Shown here one piece after another: positions 12,463 through 25,029 of a stretch of DNA of 64,000 bases. The notes under the pieces are model-generated. The model was not told where the DNA came from and did not search any database. It saw nothing but the letters and a program-made list of their open reading frames with translations. Origin of the DNA: Gonapodya sp. JEL0774 (taxonomy: Eukaryota > Monoblepharomycota > Monoblepharidomycetes > Monoblepharidales > Gonapodyaceae). The DNA lies in NCBI GenBank assembly GCA_027604505.1, contig JADIIX010000064.1:1-64000 (forward strand). The letters run 5' to 3'. Numbering within the stretch: position 1 is the stretch's first letter; every line of letters begins with the position of its first letter. The position numbers and the translations under genes are program-made.

Positions 12463-14268
12463 TTACACACTTGTTGGAAAGGGCACCAGACCTTCATCCC
12501 CTGACTTGTCTTCCACTTGGATTGAAGACACGTTGGCAACAGACTCCTCAACCACTGCCCCGGACCTCTCACCATCAGCGACTTTTAGGGTGAGGGTGAC
12601 CAATTAGGGGACAGACAATCAGCACTCTGCAACTTCATATAGATAACACGTACCATCAGCCGCTTGTGGTGCGGATTCCCGTACCGCAACTTCGGCAGCG
12701 TACTTTGCACGACCGATTTCCGATAGTTGCCACATCGTGGGTGGTCGACCTGCCCTCATAGGCCCACCTGCGGAAGCTTCGTTGATGCTGTCGTTATCAA
12801 AAGAGCTGAACGAAAATCGGCTTACCGTTCTCCTTCCATCTACCCTCCATCATTATGAAACTGTCCCCCTTTTTGAGCACCTCAAGCACCCTCGCCCTCC
12901 AAGTCTTCCAATCAATTACATCAGCTACACCCAAATCAACGAGGGCATCCACTATTTGGGGAGCGGAGCTGAACGTTGCGGAGGAGGATGAATCGAAGAC
13001 AGAAGCAATAATGTGGGTGAGTTGATCGTCTGACATATGGTATGGAAGGTAAGCAGTCGGGGACCGACTCGGGACGGTTTGATGGTACGCTGTGAGAATG
13101 TGGTTGATCAACAAGAAAGGGGAGAAGTACTTTAAACTTGACACGATGCTCACTTTCGACATCGTCCTCGAAGGCTCGCGAACGGTTCGGATCCTTCTCC
13201 TGCGCCGATGTTCGACGTGATCTGGTAGGTAAACTGCGTCTACCATGCACGTCACCAACACTCTGTGGGGGCTCTCTTCGACTACTCCCACCAAATTCCT
13301 TGTATTCTTCTCCTGCATCTCGCCGTCTTTTCCTCCCTCCGGAGCCACTGCTGTCGCTCTTCCGCATCCTCGCCCGAGGACTACCTGTCGACAGTCCCTC
13401 ATCCTCTCCGCTCGCATCATGCTCACTTCCAGCCAGCACATCGCCCGTCAGTGACGACAGTTCCGGATCCGCAGAAGCCCCATCACGCAAGTACGATGAG
13501 CCTGCGTCGAACCCAACACTAGGGTCATCATTGTCGTAGTCCAGCAGAGAGTGGGAGGTTTTTGATCGTTTGGATTCAATGTCGGGGTCTGGAAACGTCC
13601 AGCCGACTTGACCGCCTGGTTGAGGAGTATTTTCAGATTCATCTTCTAGCGGTCGAGCTTCGAAAATCAATGTCATTGCACTCACCGATTTCAACGCGAC
13701 GAAATCGATACTGGTTGAGCGCGACGGAAATACTGGCCTGGGGTCAGTGTAGATCAGTTTGACAGTTTTCGATCACCAGAACTTGTTTCGCTCGATTCAA
13801 AGTTTTCGAAATTTCCAATAAGGCGGACCAATATGGGAATTGTTTACGCTCCTCGGGGTAGCGATTCCTACATATTGGATTGAAGCTTTCCGAGTCTTCA
13901 ACTTCCCAAGCCACATGCTGTTTCGGCGCATGAGAAGCAATCCCCCAATATATGTCCCGTATCCTCGTAATTGATTTCTCGCGTGAAGCTCACCCTCGAA
14001 TTTTTCAAATTCTCCACCACCTCTGGCCACCTCTCCGACACACGGCCATGGATTTCGCTGGCAGACATGATGCTTGTCGGGTGTTCATTCATAACTTGTT
14101 CAATGATGGAACGCCAGCTGAGACCTTTGGGCAGGACACGATTTCGTCCGCGGGAGGCGGATTTGTGACCTTCGCCGCAAAAGTTTCAAGTCACTTACAG
14201 CAGGTTCTCGTTTGGACGGCTTAAATAGGCTTACCACGGTGAGAACGAGGTGATTGTGCACTTGTCAT
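12463..14268 (-). CDS. Unrecognised protein, about eight short exons
   Basis: Read on the minus strand, exons begin at ATG 14268 (14268-14235, 14169-13994, 13917-13777, 13737-13686) and continue to a TAA at 12463-12465; later limits are approximate (about 13645-13150, 13033-12826, 12775-12650, 12595-12463). The N-terminal half looks folded: GLSWRSIIEQVMNEHPTSIM, then YPEERKQFPYWSALLEIS. The middle is acidic/basic and low complexity with a likely nuclear signal (GGRKRRRDAGEEYKE). A further folded block follows (VIDWKTWRARVLEVLKKGDS). One intron (about 40 bases, near 13645-13685) is unusually short. I do not know the family; a nuclear role is only suggested by the basic cluster. Confidence 0.55.
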
Positions 14269-15136
14269 CGTAGTATTGCTCAGTGTTTCTTGGTCTTTTT
14301 CACTGTTGTTATTGTACGCTGGGTTTGCAAACGATAAGTCATTTCACATTCCCCCAACCAAACTACTTGACACGACTTTCGTACCATTGTTTGCGTTGGA
14401 GATGCGACCTTCCACTCCTTTGGTCAACCGAGCTGTTGATGTAAGATCATCATTGTTGAACAGTTTTGTCTGTGGATTTGAAGTCCCAAGACGACTTTTC
14501 GCCTCCAGCTCCGGCTGCACGGCTTCGATTCGTATAGAAAGAAAAGATCCGGGGACCGCTGTTGGCTTGTAAGTCACAGACGGAGTCTGGGAAACGGATA
14601 AGATCCGCGACAAGCTTTAAATATAAAACGGGTCTGATTAGAATTGCTCAAATTGATCCGGACTTAGACAAGCTTGGCGCAATCATCACTGCCACTGAGA
14701 TTTCAAAGGCTTGCTACGAACCAGAGTGGTGTCCTTTTCTGTCTCATTGGTTTTTCTGATTAGAATGGGTTCGGATATTACAATCCCCATGACCAAAGGT
14801 TGGTGGGCTCGAGGGACGATTCGATGATTCAATAAATCTAACTCGTGGCTGCCTCTCAGTCAAAACATTTCCCATATTATTGTCTGAGGGATATTTTGCA
14901 GAATGTAATTTAATACTGCGGATGTTGTATGGGTTGTCTGCCGACGCCGTCTACGCACAGAAATACACAGTTATTACTCTGAATTTGCGAGATAAACAAA
15001 CTCGAATGAAAACTCAAAAATGGAATCATGCGTTTTTCAATTCCGGAAATGTGTGCTGTTTCTTGGTGATGGGGGCGAGCTCCTTATTACTTCGGAACCC
15101 TTGGGAACTCTGACGCGTCTGCAATTCATTTCCACT
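14269..15136. other. Intergenic region between divergent genes
   Basis: Contains the divergent promoters of the minus-strand unknown gene and the serine racemase-like gene. Small overlapping open frames on both strands (about 14344-14613) have no recognisable content. Confidence 0.5.
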
Positions 15137-16420
15137 ATGACAAAATCTCCCAGAGCTATCAACCCATCACGTGAACCCCCTTACGCGATCTCCTTCAAGG
15201 ACGTCGCTGATGCTCATGAAAGGATCAAACCGTTCATTCACCGCACCCCAGTCATGACAAGCCAAACTATAGACGCCCTTGCATCGACAAAACTACACAA
15301 CGAGACGGCGCCGGTGACCGAGCGCAGGGTGTTCATTAAGTGCGAGAATTTGCAGAAAATTGGAGCTTTCAAAATTCGTGGAGCGACAAATGCCGTGCTC
15401 ACACTCATCGAGCGGGAGGAGGCAGTAAAAGCGAGAGAGCAAAAGGCAAACGGCACAACAAGAGAAAAGAGTGTCCGGGAACGGGGCGTGGTCACTCACT
15501 CGAGGTTCGTTGGACCCGGGTTCAACCTGGTACAGCGATTAATGAGGTCAATCACAATTGTTCTTCTGTTTTCTTTTTTCCCCCATAAGTGGCAATCATG
15601 GCCAAGCACTCGCCCTTGCTGCACGCGCTGCTGGGATACCCTGCACCGTCGTGGTTCCGAACACCGCACCAGCTCCGAAAGTCGCCGCGATGCGCGATTC
15701 GTACGGTGCCACAATTGTACTGAGTGAAAACAGTCAAGTATCACGCGAAAGGAACTGCCAAGCGGTCGTTGATGCTACCGGAGCCGTGATGGTTCATCCT
15801 TACAATGAACCACTTGTGATGGCCGGACAGGGCACAATGGCAGTCGAACTCATCTCTCAATGTAAAGAGGAGTATGGCGTGGATCTAGATGCCATCGTGG
15901 TTGCTGTCGGCGGCGGAGGTATGCTCTCTGGTTGCACCATGGCTGCGAAGTCGTACGCACCAGGGATCAGGGTTTTTGCCGCTGAGCCCTCTGGAGCAGA
16001 CGACGCGTATCGAAGCATAAAAGGAGAGAAGAAGGTTGGGTTCACGGAGAGCCAGCCTAATACGGTGTCTGATGGTTTGAGAACTGTGGTAGGGCCATTG
16101 CCGTGGGAGATAATCAGTGAACTAGTGGACGATATTTTCACTGTGGACGACGACCAAACCATTAAAACTATGAAAACAGTATTCGAGCGGGTTGGTACAC
16201 ATTCGGCCGAGTTGCCTCTAGTTCCGCCACTTTTTCATCTCATGTTATTATTCCTCCACAGATGAAACTTGTCGTGGAGCCCTCCGCTGTTGTCACGCTC
16301 GCAGTGGTGCTGTATAACGAAGAGTTCCGCATGGCAGCGCGTGGCCTGAGGAATATCGGCGTGGTGTTCGGTGGTGGAAATCTTGACTTAGACTTGCCGC
16401 TGCCGTGGATCAAAACCTGA
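15137..16420 (+). CDS. SRR: Serine racemase / serine-threonine dehydratase-like PLP enzyme
   Basis: Three exons, 15137-15504, 15590-16190 and 16262-16420, encode about 375 residues. The fold-type II PLP signature is complete: KIGAFKIRGATNAV with the Schiff-base lysine, SGNHGQALALAARAAGIPCT for cofactor contact, and VAVGGGGMLSGCTMAAKSY as the phosphate-binding glycine loop. The short length and lack of a C-terminal regulatory (ACT-like) domain favour serine racemase or a catabolic dehydratase over biosynthetic threonine deaminase. VFERMKLVVEPSAVVTLA near the end is typical of the group. It would interconvert L- and D-serine and/or form pyruvate. A charged insertion of about 25 residues (EAVKAREQKANGTTREKS) sits before the SGNHG motif. 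Confidence 0.85.
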
Positions 16421-16575
16421 CGACCCAACGGAGTATTGGAATATTAGTGCAGCGGGATTGGGACATAGATTAAGACTGATGATGCTTAATGTTATTGAAC
16501 CTGAGTTTGATCGGGCACTGGCGCCACTTCATAGGCCAGTCCACAGCCCTCTCATCAATAAACGAGACGGCAGTG

Positions 16576-17412
16576 ATGCAGGTCACCACAGTATCTACAG
16601 GATATCCGGTAATCAACCCGATGCAGATGCAAATGCCGTTACCGGTGCCCATGAGGCGCTTTTGGGATCGAGATCTGGTCAGTGCGGGCTCTTCGCGACC
16701 ACTTGATCATTGAGTCGACAAATTTTGTTGCCCCAACTAAGTGCTCCTGCACAGAGGACTGTGGAACTTGCTGTGTCGCTGCTCTAGTTCCCTGTCTCAC
16801 ACATGGGCAGATAATGGAGCGGGAAGGCGATAATTGCGCCGGTGCAGGGCTCGTCTACATGATTTTTATGCTGTTTGGCTATAGTAGCTGCATTGCATGC
16901 AATAGGAGAATGATAGTCAGACAACGGCGGGGTATTGAGGTTAGTGCGACAGAAGAAAAGTAGTTTGAGGTCTCTCCAGTAACTTCACGCATCCATTGGT
17001 GGTTGTAGGGCGACGCTTGCACGGACTATTGCACTGTTTGCTTTTGTGAATCTTGCGCGCAGACACAAGAATGGAATGAAGGTGGGATTCACCGGGTCGG
17101 AGTGTCACATTGCTTTAGGATGGTAATCCGTAGTACGAACCTACAGTCACAAAGTATCCCATCGCAATGAATGGCGGTGGAGCTGTTGTCATCATGCAGC
17201 CGCCGCAAACAATGGTATACCAGCAGCCTCCGCCTTTGCCGGGACAACAAATGGACTATGGAAAGTACCCGCCACCACCAGGGTATGCCCCCCAACAGTA
17301 TCAGCAACCTCCAATGCAAAGCTACACCCAGCCCGGGTATCCGTCGTATGCCCCAATGGGGCCAGGATATAATGGGTCGGGGATGCCTGGTTACCCTCCT
17401 CCTCCGGTGTAG
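16576..17412 (+). CDS. PLAC8-family cysteine-rich protein
   Basis: Four exons, 16576-16677, 16742-16939, 17009-17081 and 17147-17412, give about 212 residues with exact phase matches. The PLAC8 core is clear: an RRFWDRDLCSCTEDCGTCC opening, the hydrophobic stretch GLVYMIFMLFGYSSCIACNR, and GIEGDACTDYCTVCFCESCA followed by QTQEWNE. The C-terminal 80 residues are a Pro/Gln/Tyr/Gly tail (QQPPPLPGQQMDYGKYPPPP), probably disordered. PLAC8 proteins of fungi, plants and animals are small membrane-associated proteins linked to metal resistance or cell size; the role here is not defined. Only about 120 bases separate it from the deacetylase gene. Confidence 0.85.
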
Positions 17413-17529
17413 AATAACATTTGCAAGTCTGGAACCAGACCTAAAGCAGTCCAGCCAGCAAAAGGTTTCAGCTTGTTGGGTAGTTCGCAAGATTAATCGC
17501 AGTGCACAGTGCACAGAGCTCTAAAATAA

Positions 17530-20500
17530 ATGCCATATTCGTTGTCTGGTCTGGACATGTCCGGCCCTGGAAACGGAGCTGGACCCGCCGTCGGGCAGCC
17601 ATCGACGCATTATATTCATGGAGGATCGGCGTTCCCTCTGCAACTGGCCCCTCGTGCCCCGGCATCCCCGAATCCGGCTGCAAAAGCTCCGGACCTGACG
17701 AAACCAACACCTCATTCACCGACGCGTGTTTTTCCCACTGCTGGGATGCTCAATCTTCCTCCTGCATCGATGATTGCTGGCACTGGGTCGGGAGAGCCGG
17801 CGAAGAAGCGAGCAAAGTTTCACCCTCGTGGTCACGATATGGAGGTGGAAGTGGAAATCCCGGTCCCGCCTCGACCTCTGAAGAAAATGTTGACTCCCAC
17901 AGACTCTGAGAATTCATCTGCAGGAGCATCGTCGGCGCTCGGGAGGAAGAGTTCTGTGGGTTCTGCGTCGGAACCGCGATCACCTTTGCAATTCGGGAGC
18001 GACGGGAAGGGCAGGGAGACCAGAGGGGAGAAACAGTCGAAGGATAGTGTGAAGATGCATTATGGCTTGACATCTTCTTCCATCCCCTCGGACGACAGTA
18101 GCCGTACTTCATCCACTGTCCAGGAATACAAACGTTCAGTTACCCTCTCTCCTTCGAGGCCTCCTTTGGTTGCGCTCAGCATTGTTCCGTCGAGTGTGCC
18201 TCGCGTTGATGAAAATGCTGTGGGTCTCAAGACCGGTCGAGTGCCTGGGTTGCTGGGTTATCAGAGCGTTTCCAACAAGCGCGGGCGATCGCCAGATTCT
18301 GTCGAAGTTGCGAGTGAACGTGGAACTTCCCACCAAGCCGCACCAGTCGTAATTGAAAGCGTCACTGTACCGCTGGGGATCAACACTGTCACTGAGCGGG
18401 CGGAGTCTGCCCCAGGTACTGATTCATCTGCTCGTGTCACGATGCTGCCTGTCGCTCCCAAAGGCACTGCTTCGGAATCTTTGCCGCGCCAACCGTCGCT
18501 TCCTTTGGCAGCTGCAGAGTCCGTTCTTGCTGGTCGTGAAGAATCTACCCTTCCTCAACAGCACTCCTCCACCGACAAGCCTACCCATGTGCACCACGCT
18601 TCCGGTCCGTCCCTTCCGTCGCATGTTAACATATCTTCAATTCGGCACTCTTCTCAGAATCATGTTAGGCCCACACCCACTTCTGCGGCTGCTCCGGAAA
18701 GGCCCGCTCGACCTCCGGTTCCTGTGCCAGTGTCGCAACCACCATCGCTCCCCTCAATCCCCCCCACGCGCTCATCTGGAACTTTTGCGTCATCTTTACT
18801 TGCTGGTCCCTCTACGCGCGCTTCCGCACGTTCCTCCTCGGTGGCAGCTGGTCGGTTTCCGCCTCTCACAGGCACTGTTCCAGAGCCGGATCTGCGTATT
18901 CCTATTGCGACTGCAGTGTCCAGCCAGCGCACTGTTCTTGCATATGATCCACGGATGCTCTCGCACAGGATCCTTCCCGCTCCTCCAAAGCGGTCGTCTC
19001 CTAATCCTTTTGTTGTGGGTGCAGCGGGTGACAATGTCGACGCCCCACCGAATCTGGGAGACAGTTCGGATGACGAGGATGACGACCATCCTGAACAGCC
19101 TGGACGTATTCAGGCTATCATGGGTTTGCTCGAACGGGAAGGTTTAGCTTCCCAGTGCCTCCCCCTGCCTGTGAGGGAAGTAACGCGCGATGAGCTGGAA
19201 CTGGTACATGGTGGCCAGTACTTGGACATAGTGGATAGAATTAAAGGTACTTGTGATGTACCGTGTGAGGCCCTTTTTGAATTATGGAGCATCATAATTT
19301 CTATGTTAGATCTCGATGTACACGCCCTTCGCCGCCTTCCCAACGATTTGGACTACAACTCCGTTTACTTCTGCGCTGAAACAGCTGTTTGTGCGCGTCT
19401 CTCGTGTGGAGCTGTGGTGGATGTGTGCAAAGCAATCTGCCGCGGTATCGAGGTGCGAAACGGTGTTGCTGTAGTTAGACCCCCGGGACATCACGCCGAG
19501 AAGGACGAAGCCATGTGAGTTTTGAGCCTGTATCTATATTTCAGGTGACCGCCTCAGTTTTTTGGCATTGTTCTTCGTGACAGGGGTTTCTGTATTTACA
19601 ACAATGTTGCCGTAGCCGCAAAAGTTGTGCAAAGAGACTGTGGGGTTTCCCGCGTCATGATCGTGGACTGGGATGTTCATCATGGTAGGTCACAAGTCGG
19701 ATCTGAGCCTACATTCGTTCCCTTAACGACACCAGCATCGACGATCTGGAAGGCAACGGTGTTCAGTCCGCGTTCATATCCGATCCGTCCGTTCTTTACA
19801 TCTCAATTCACCGGCACGAGCATGGTCATTTCTATCCTCCAGGGCAGGAAGGGCATCATAGCATGGTAGGAACTGATGCTGGTCGGGGATTTAACGTTAA
19901 TGTGGATTGGGACGTCAAGGGCATGGGTGACGCTGAGTATCTGTGGGCCTTCGAGAGAGTAGTCATGCCCATTGGAAGAGAGTTTGATCCTGATTTGGTT
20001 ATTGGTGAGTTCAGTTCGCACTAAGGCAATCACCCCGTTCGTGATCCCAATTTCTGCTAGTCTCGGCCGGATTCGATGCTGCTGCGGGTGATCCTCTTGG
20101 AGGTTGCAACGTGACACCAGTCGGCTACGCTCATATGACCCACATGCTGTCGGAACTAGCCGGTGGCAAGGTCGCGGTAATTTTGGAGGTGACTATCAGT
20201 TTCTGAGTGCGAGCCCGTGCCATTCATCTGATGGACTTTCACCGGGTGGGATTTTGTAGGGAGGTTATAATGAGGAATCGATATCTGAGTCGATGGCGGC
20301 TTGCGTCTCAACTCTTCTGGGCCATCCTCCACCTCGATTAGCCGGTCCCGTGATCCCGTGTCACTCCGCCTATGAAACCGTCGAGCGAGTGAGGAAAGTT
20401 CATTCGCACTACTGGGAGAGCCTGATTCCAAGAGAACGGTGGATGGTCGGAGCTCGAGAATCCGATGGAGTAACCGGTGAGACCAGCCCTCGTTTTGGTA

Positions 20501-22706
20501 GCAACCGAGCACTCATCATCAGAAACTCAAAGGACTATACACGGCGCTGAAGAGCTCGATGAGTTTTATGCGACGTGAGTCCAAATCAGACCTAGGTTTA
20601 GTTCACATCTCATGAGTGCCTCTCCTTCCTCCATTTCACATTGCTCAGATGTTGTTGCGCGCCACCGCGAAGAGGTACTCGCGACGCGTTGGAGCCTGTC
20701 CCCTAATTCAGTGCTACCTCTGGAGGATGTTGATGGGTCCGGCGAGGAAGACGCCTTGCCCTTGGATGGTCTTGCTCACGAAATCTCGTTTACTGAGTTT
20801 GATCAGAGTGATTTGGACAGGGACGTAAGGGAGAATGTGTGCGCGCAAATTTTCACTAGTGACCCCGCCCTCAATAACATGAAGAATGGGCCCGTTTGGG
20901 CAGTGTGGCACGAGAGCCCGGTTGTACGGTGGGTGAATCAGATTCGCAATGCTGCGGAGGCGTTGCTGACCACGTTGTGTGATCATCGAGGTAGCGCCTT
21001 CACGCAACTGTATGACAACGATCTCGATCTCAGTCGGTCGTTCATTTTTGACCCAACGATTCCACTCTATGATTATATTTTTAATTGGAAGGGCAATTTT
21101 ATTTACGACGTAAGCGTGGATTGGGACAGCATGGTGGACAAGAAAGTCAGCGCAAGAACCCGGAACGATTACGTGGTGAGGTTGTTTGAATGGTTGTGGA
21201 GAAGCATTCTGTGGTACGTAATCTCATCATTGTGCACTAAGCGTAAGCTGATTGTATTACACTTGACTGAAATCCTCTCTGTAGTGATTCTCCCTCGCTG
21301 ATTCTGATCGCCGCCGGCCGTCTTGCAACTCCCATTGTTCGCTTTATGGCGCGGTTTTACGATCGAATTCCGAACCTTCTCGAGAAGATTGTTGCGATTA
21401 TCCTCATCCTAGACGACTCTCAAAAAGATCCCGAAGACGATTTAGAGGAGTACGCGGACAGGGACGTCGACTTTGGAGCTGATAATATTCGATATGGGCA
21501 TCGCATCGGCGAGCGAGACCGGGACCAGTTTGAGAGCGAGAAACAGCGGAAATTCGATGAATTTTGTGTTTGGTGGAAAGAGGTAGAGTTTCGCCGTCGG
21601 TTTGGATTTTTGATTCCGCTCTTGGTGTCTAAATGAAACCCTGGTGCTCGCAGAACGCTCTCCTCGTTGTTCCTTCCAGCCAACCGCACCGTTCTGCTCT
21701 CCCACCGTCCGCATCTGCCTTCAAGGGTAAACGAATATCATCCGGAATGGAAACGGTGACGGCTGCAGATGTGATGCCCTTCTTTATTCGTCCCATCGTC
21801 CAGCATGGTCTTGCGCGCCTGCCTCAAAGTGGGAAGCTCGGTGTAGCCAAGAAATGGGGGAAGTCTAGGACTCGAGATGTGAACGGCGGGCACGACGTTG
21901 CTTCTGTTTCGGGAAAGCAGAGTTCATTTTCAGTGCAAGACGGGGGTCCGCTGAAAGGCTCGCGAGGAACAGCCACGGAGCAACGTGCAACTCACATGAC
22001 GGCGTCCCACGGAAAACTGGATGTCTCTGCATCGCAGCCAGCAGCTGGCGATCACCATTCTACCGATGACGAGGAATCATTCTTCCCCGCGGAGGAGAAT
22101 CTATCACACGAAATCAATGGTTTAGTTGGTGGGACTCTTGCGGATGCACGGGGACTTGCCAGTTTCGGTGCCAACTCAATGAATCCTGCCGGCAAGGCTT
22201 CGGCTGTTCCACCAAGCCGCAGACTTGATCAAGATGATAGATCCATTCATCCCTCAACTCCACCAGTCGATGCCTCGTCAGATCGATTGACTTCGCCAGT
22301 GCATCCACATCATGGCAATGATCCACTTCGCCTTGCGGCAAAGTTTGGTGCTGATTTGGACCCTATAATGCTCATTGGGCCCTACGACAACGGGGAGCCT
22401 ACACGAACTTTGGCAAGTGTTCCTTTAAACCAATTAAAGGACGGTTCAAAGTCGAATGGGATGGCTAGTGAGGCGGGAGCAGTAGCCCATGTCGATTCAG
22501 ACGTAGCACACCATGTTTTGAGTTCGATGGTAAATGGTTCACACACGGTAAATCGTGTCCCTCCCTCCAGTGCATGCAGCGCTGATGATGGAGAAGTGGA
22601 TGGTGTAGGGTCTGAGGCGCCACAAACGTTGGAGGCAGTGGTTGACGTTGACGTGGACGTAGATGGCTTGCAAGATGGTTTTCTCGATTTAGAGGGGGGA
22701 TTTTGA
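17530..22706 (+). CDS. HDA1: Class II histone deacetylase (Hda1-type) with long N-terminal extension and C-terminal Arb2-like region
   Basis: About ten exons; firm ones are 17530-19246, 19310-19514, 19584-19684, 19753-20004, 20061-20188, 20260-20476, 20649-21213, 21285-21582 and 21654-22706, with a small exon near 20533-20571 uncertain. The first 510 residues are Ser/Pro-rich and disordered. The catalytic domain follows: [17 protein letters not shown] (active-site histidines), [18 protein letters not shown] (zinc ligands Asp and His), [16 protein letters not shown] and the EGGYN loop. After it comes [20 protein letters not shown] and [14 protein letters not shown], matching the Arb2-like region of Hda1. 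A disordered acidic tail ends in repeated Val-Asp. It would remove acetyl groups from histone tails in the nucleus and repress transcription. The N-terminal extension is far longer than in yeast Hda1. Confidence 0.85.
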
Positions 22707-23022
22707 TTACTTCATGTGCTGTGTTCGGTCTATTGTGATTACGATTTATACCGCGGGTCTAGTACATTTTTTGCCGCGTAGGAGATGAACATTGTTTGCT
22801 ATGACCAGTTCTGTGTGTAAGTTTTCGACTCATCAAAGATCAGTTCTGGATCGGGTTGGAGCAACCGTCGTCACTCAACCGCTTTCCAGAGGACGATCTA
22901 AACACACCACCCACCGCGCAATCTCTCCTCTGACACCTCTCCAGCCGTCTCTGCTTCCATTTCCCACTTCCAGTCCATGAAAAATGGAGCCGCGGGCTAT
23001 GATACGAAAGAGTATGCGTAGG
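22707..23022. other. Short spacer between convergent genes
   Basis: The 3' ends of the deacetylase (+) and the kinase (-) face each other here. No frame or repeat of note. Confidence 0.4.
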
Positions 23023-24713
23023 TCAATATGGGGGCCGCGAAAACCCGAGGAGCCAGCCGTTTTTGCGCACCTCATCCTCTTCAACGTGTAAAGCTGCAAA
23101 GTAAGGATGTCTCAGTGCTTCGGTAGCGGTGAGGCGCTCGGATTGATGGAAAAGGAGTATTTTGTCGAGCAAGTCCGTTACTAACCAAAACAACGCGCTC
23201 GTGAGGGACAACGTACAAAGTAGCCTCAGATCATTTCAGTACTTACGAAGAGCACCGCTAAACTTGGGCAACACCACTACGGGCCCTCGCCTCGGCTTTG
23301 CGGGGATGCTGTGGCGTCCTCTCACTCCAACAAACGAAACCGTGGTAGCATGTGGGAAGCCCGTAACGTCAGTTATAAGGTCTAGCTGATTGAATGCTGA
23401 TCAACGATGTCGAGGGTCAGAATAACACAAGACGTGAAGTTGTCTACCAATATCGTTTTTTGTTTTGATCAAGCACACCCACCATCACAACCCATAAATA
23501 CGGGCTTTCCGGCAATCATTTCAGCGATTACACATCCTGCACTCCACATATCCGACGCAGCGGTGTAAGTGTAACACCCATTGCCTGTCGGATCGCAGAA
23601 AACCTCGGGAGCTCTGTACCAGCGCGTTGCTACGTAGTCAGACAGTGGGAAGGTCGGCCCGCTTGTTGAGGGAGACTGCTCCAGCGACGACATTGGCATT
23701 GGACGTCTAAGCGAGCGAGCAAGGCCCAGATCACATATTCGAAGATCGCAGGTTGAGTTGAGAAGGAGGTTGGCTGGGCATGGTGTGCGGATGAGCCAGG
23801 ACAGGGTCAAACTCAAAGAAAGCATCCAACATAGTACCTGGTTTGATATCCCTATGCACTACACCTGCCCCGTGTATCCACTTTAAACCCCTGAGCATCT
23901 GGTACGCCATCCACTTGCACTGGTCTTCCGAGAGCCGTTGCCCGGATCGCAGCACCGCGGACAGGTCAGTGTCCATGAGGTCGGCGACCATGTACACGTC
24001 GGAAAAATAGGGCACGGCAGAAGGTGGTGGTGGTGGTAAGCGAGAGTTTGTTTGCGGGGGTGCTCGAGTGCGAACGTAGAGATCACGAAGTGTCACTATC
24101 TGGCGGGATTGAAAAGGCACCCCGAAAAACACAACCTTCTTCAATTTGAGATCCGGTGAGTTTCTATGGCTCTGGAGCTTACGTTTTCGTGACCGCGTAG
24201 CCATTTGAGGATTTTTATCTCCCGCGCCACGCGAATTCCCGCCCATGTACCCCCAGGTGCTTGTTTCCCGATGACCACTTTCTTGACAGCAACCCGAGCG
24301 AGAGGCACTTGCACGCCGTGTAGTCCCATGTCCTCTGCTGCACAGACGAGCCCGAACGAACCTGATCCGAGTGGATGAAGGAGTCGGTACCGTTGGGGTA
24401 GGTCAAAACGGGTGTTGCAAGTAAGGTATGAGGAGTACTTGGGTTTGTAGCTTGACCCAGAAGGGGGGGGAGGAACGGAATGTATGTTCGAGGGGCCGTT
24501 CGGTGGAAGTTCGTTGGGAGGCAGGGGGAACCGGCCAGAAGAAAGCTGCTGGGGGATTCTCTTCAATTCATCTTGCATGAATGCAAGTGGAGTCTGTGAA
24601 CCATCGCCCACGAGCGTGGTCGAAGACGACATTTGTCGCGGGAACGAGGACGCGTTCGCGACCGGCGTCTGGCGTGGTCTGGACGGTGGCGGCAACTGCC
24701 TTGGGTACGGCAT
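23023..24713 (-). CDS. MAP kinase-like protein kinase with SDY activation loop
   Basis: Minus-strand exons 24713-24183, 24099-23838, 23773 to about 23485, about 23405-23245 and about 23177-23023. Start ATG 24713 precedes a Pro/Ser-rich leader of about 115 residues. Kinase motifs: glycine loop GSGSFGLVC, VAVKKVV lysine, HRDIKPANLLLN catalytic loop, ICDLGLARS in place of DFG, and DYVATRWYRAPEV, the typical MAPK/CDK P+1 loop. Later blocks AFNQLDLITDVTGFPHATT and SERLTATEALRHPYF are MAPK-like. The dual phosphorylation motif TxY is replaced by Ser-Asp-Tyr, and an insertion of about 20 Ser/Pro residues precedes it. It is about 470 residues. It may be a divergent MAPK or an atypical CMGC kinase; the pathway is unknown. 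Confidence 0.85.
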
Positions 24714-25029
24714 GGACGCGGACAAAACCAAAAAGCTTTTATGCGCACGATGGACCTTGTGCGCGAAGTGGGATTCTTCCCTGCCATCCTTCTTCGGAAG
24801 GATGAGTCCCAACCCTGTAACCCTGTGATCTTCGCCACCAACACCTCATCACACTTCACCAACTATCGAATATCTGAATATTTATAGGCAGGCATCGCCT
24901 TGCAGCACTGAAGTTGGCTGGACGAAGAAATCTTGATTAATACAGGATTCTTTACTTAAGTGAGCCGCAATACACAACAGCAACTCTACATATCCAGCAT
25001 CACATCAACCCCAAACTCAACAACACATT
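24714..25029. other. Spacer between kinase and LSC2
   Basis: Upstream region of the kinase and 3' flank of the succinate-CoA ligase gene. No other feature seen. Confidence 0.4.
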
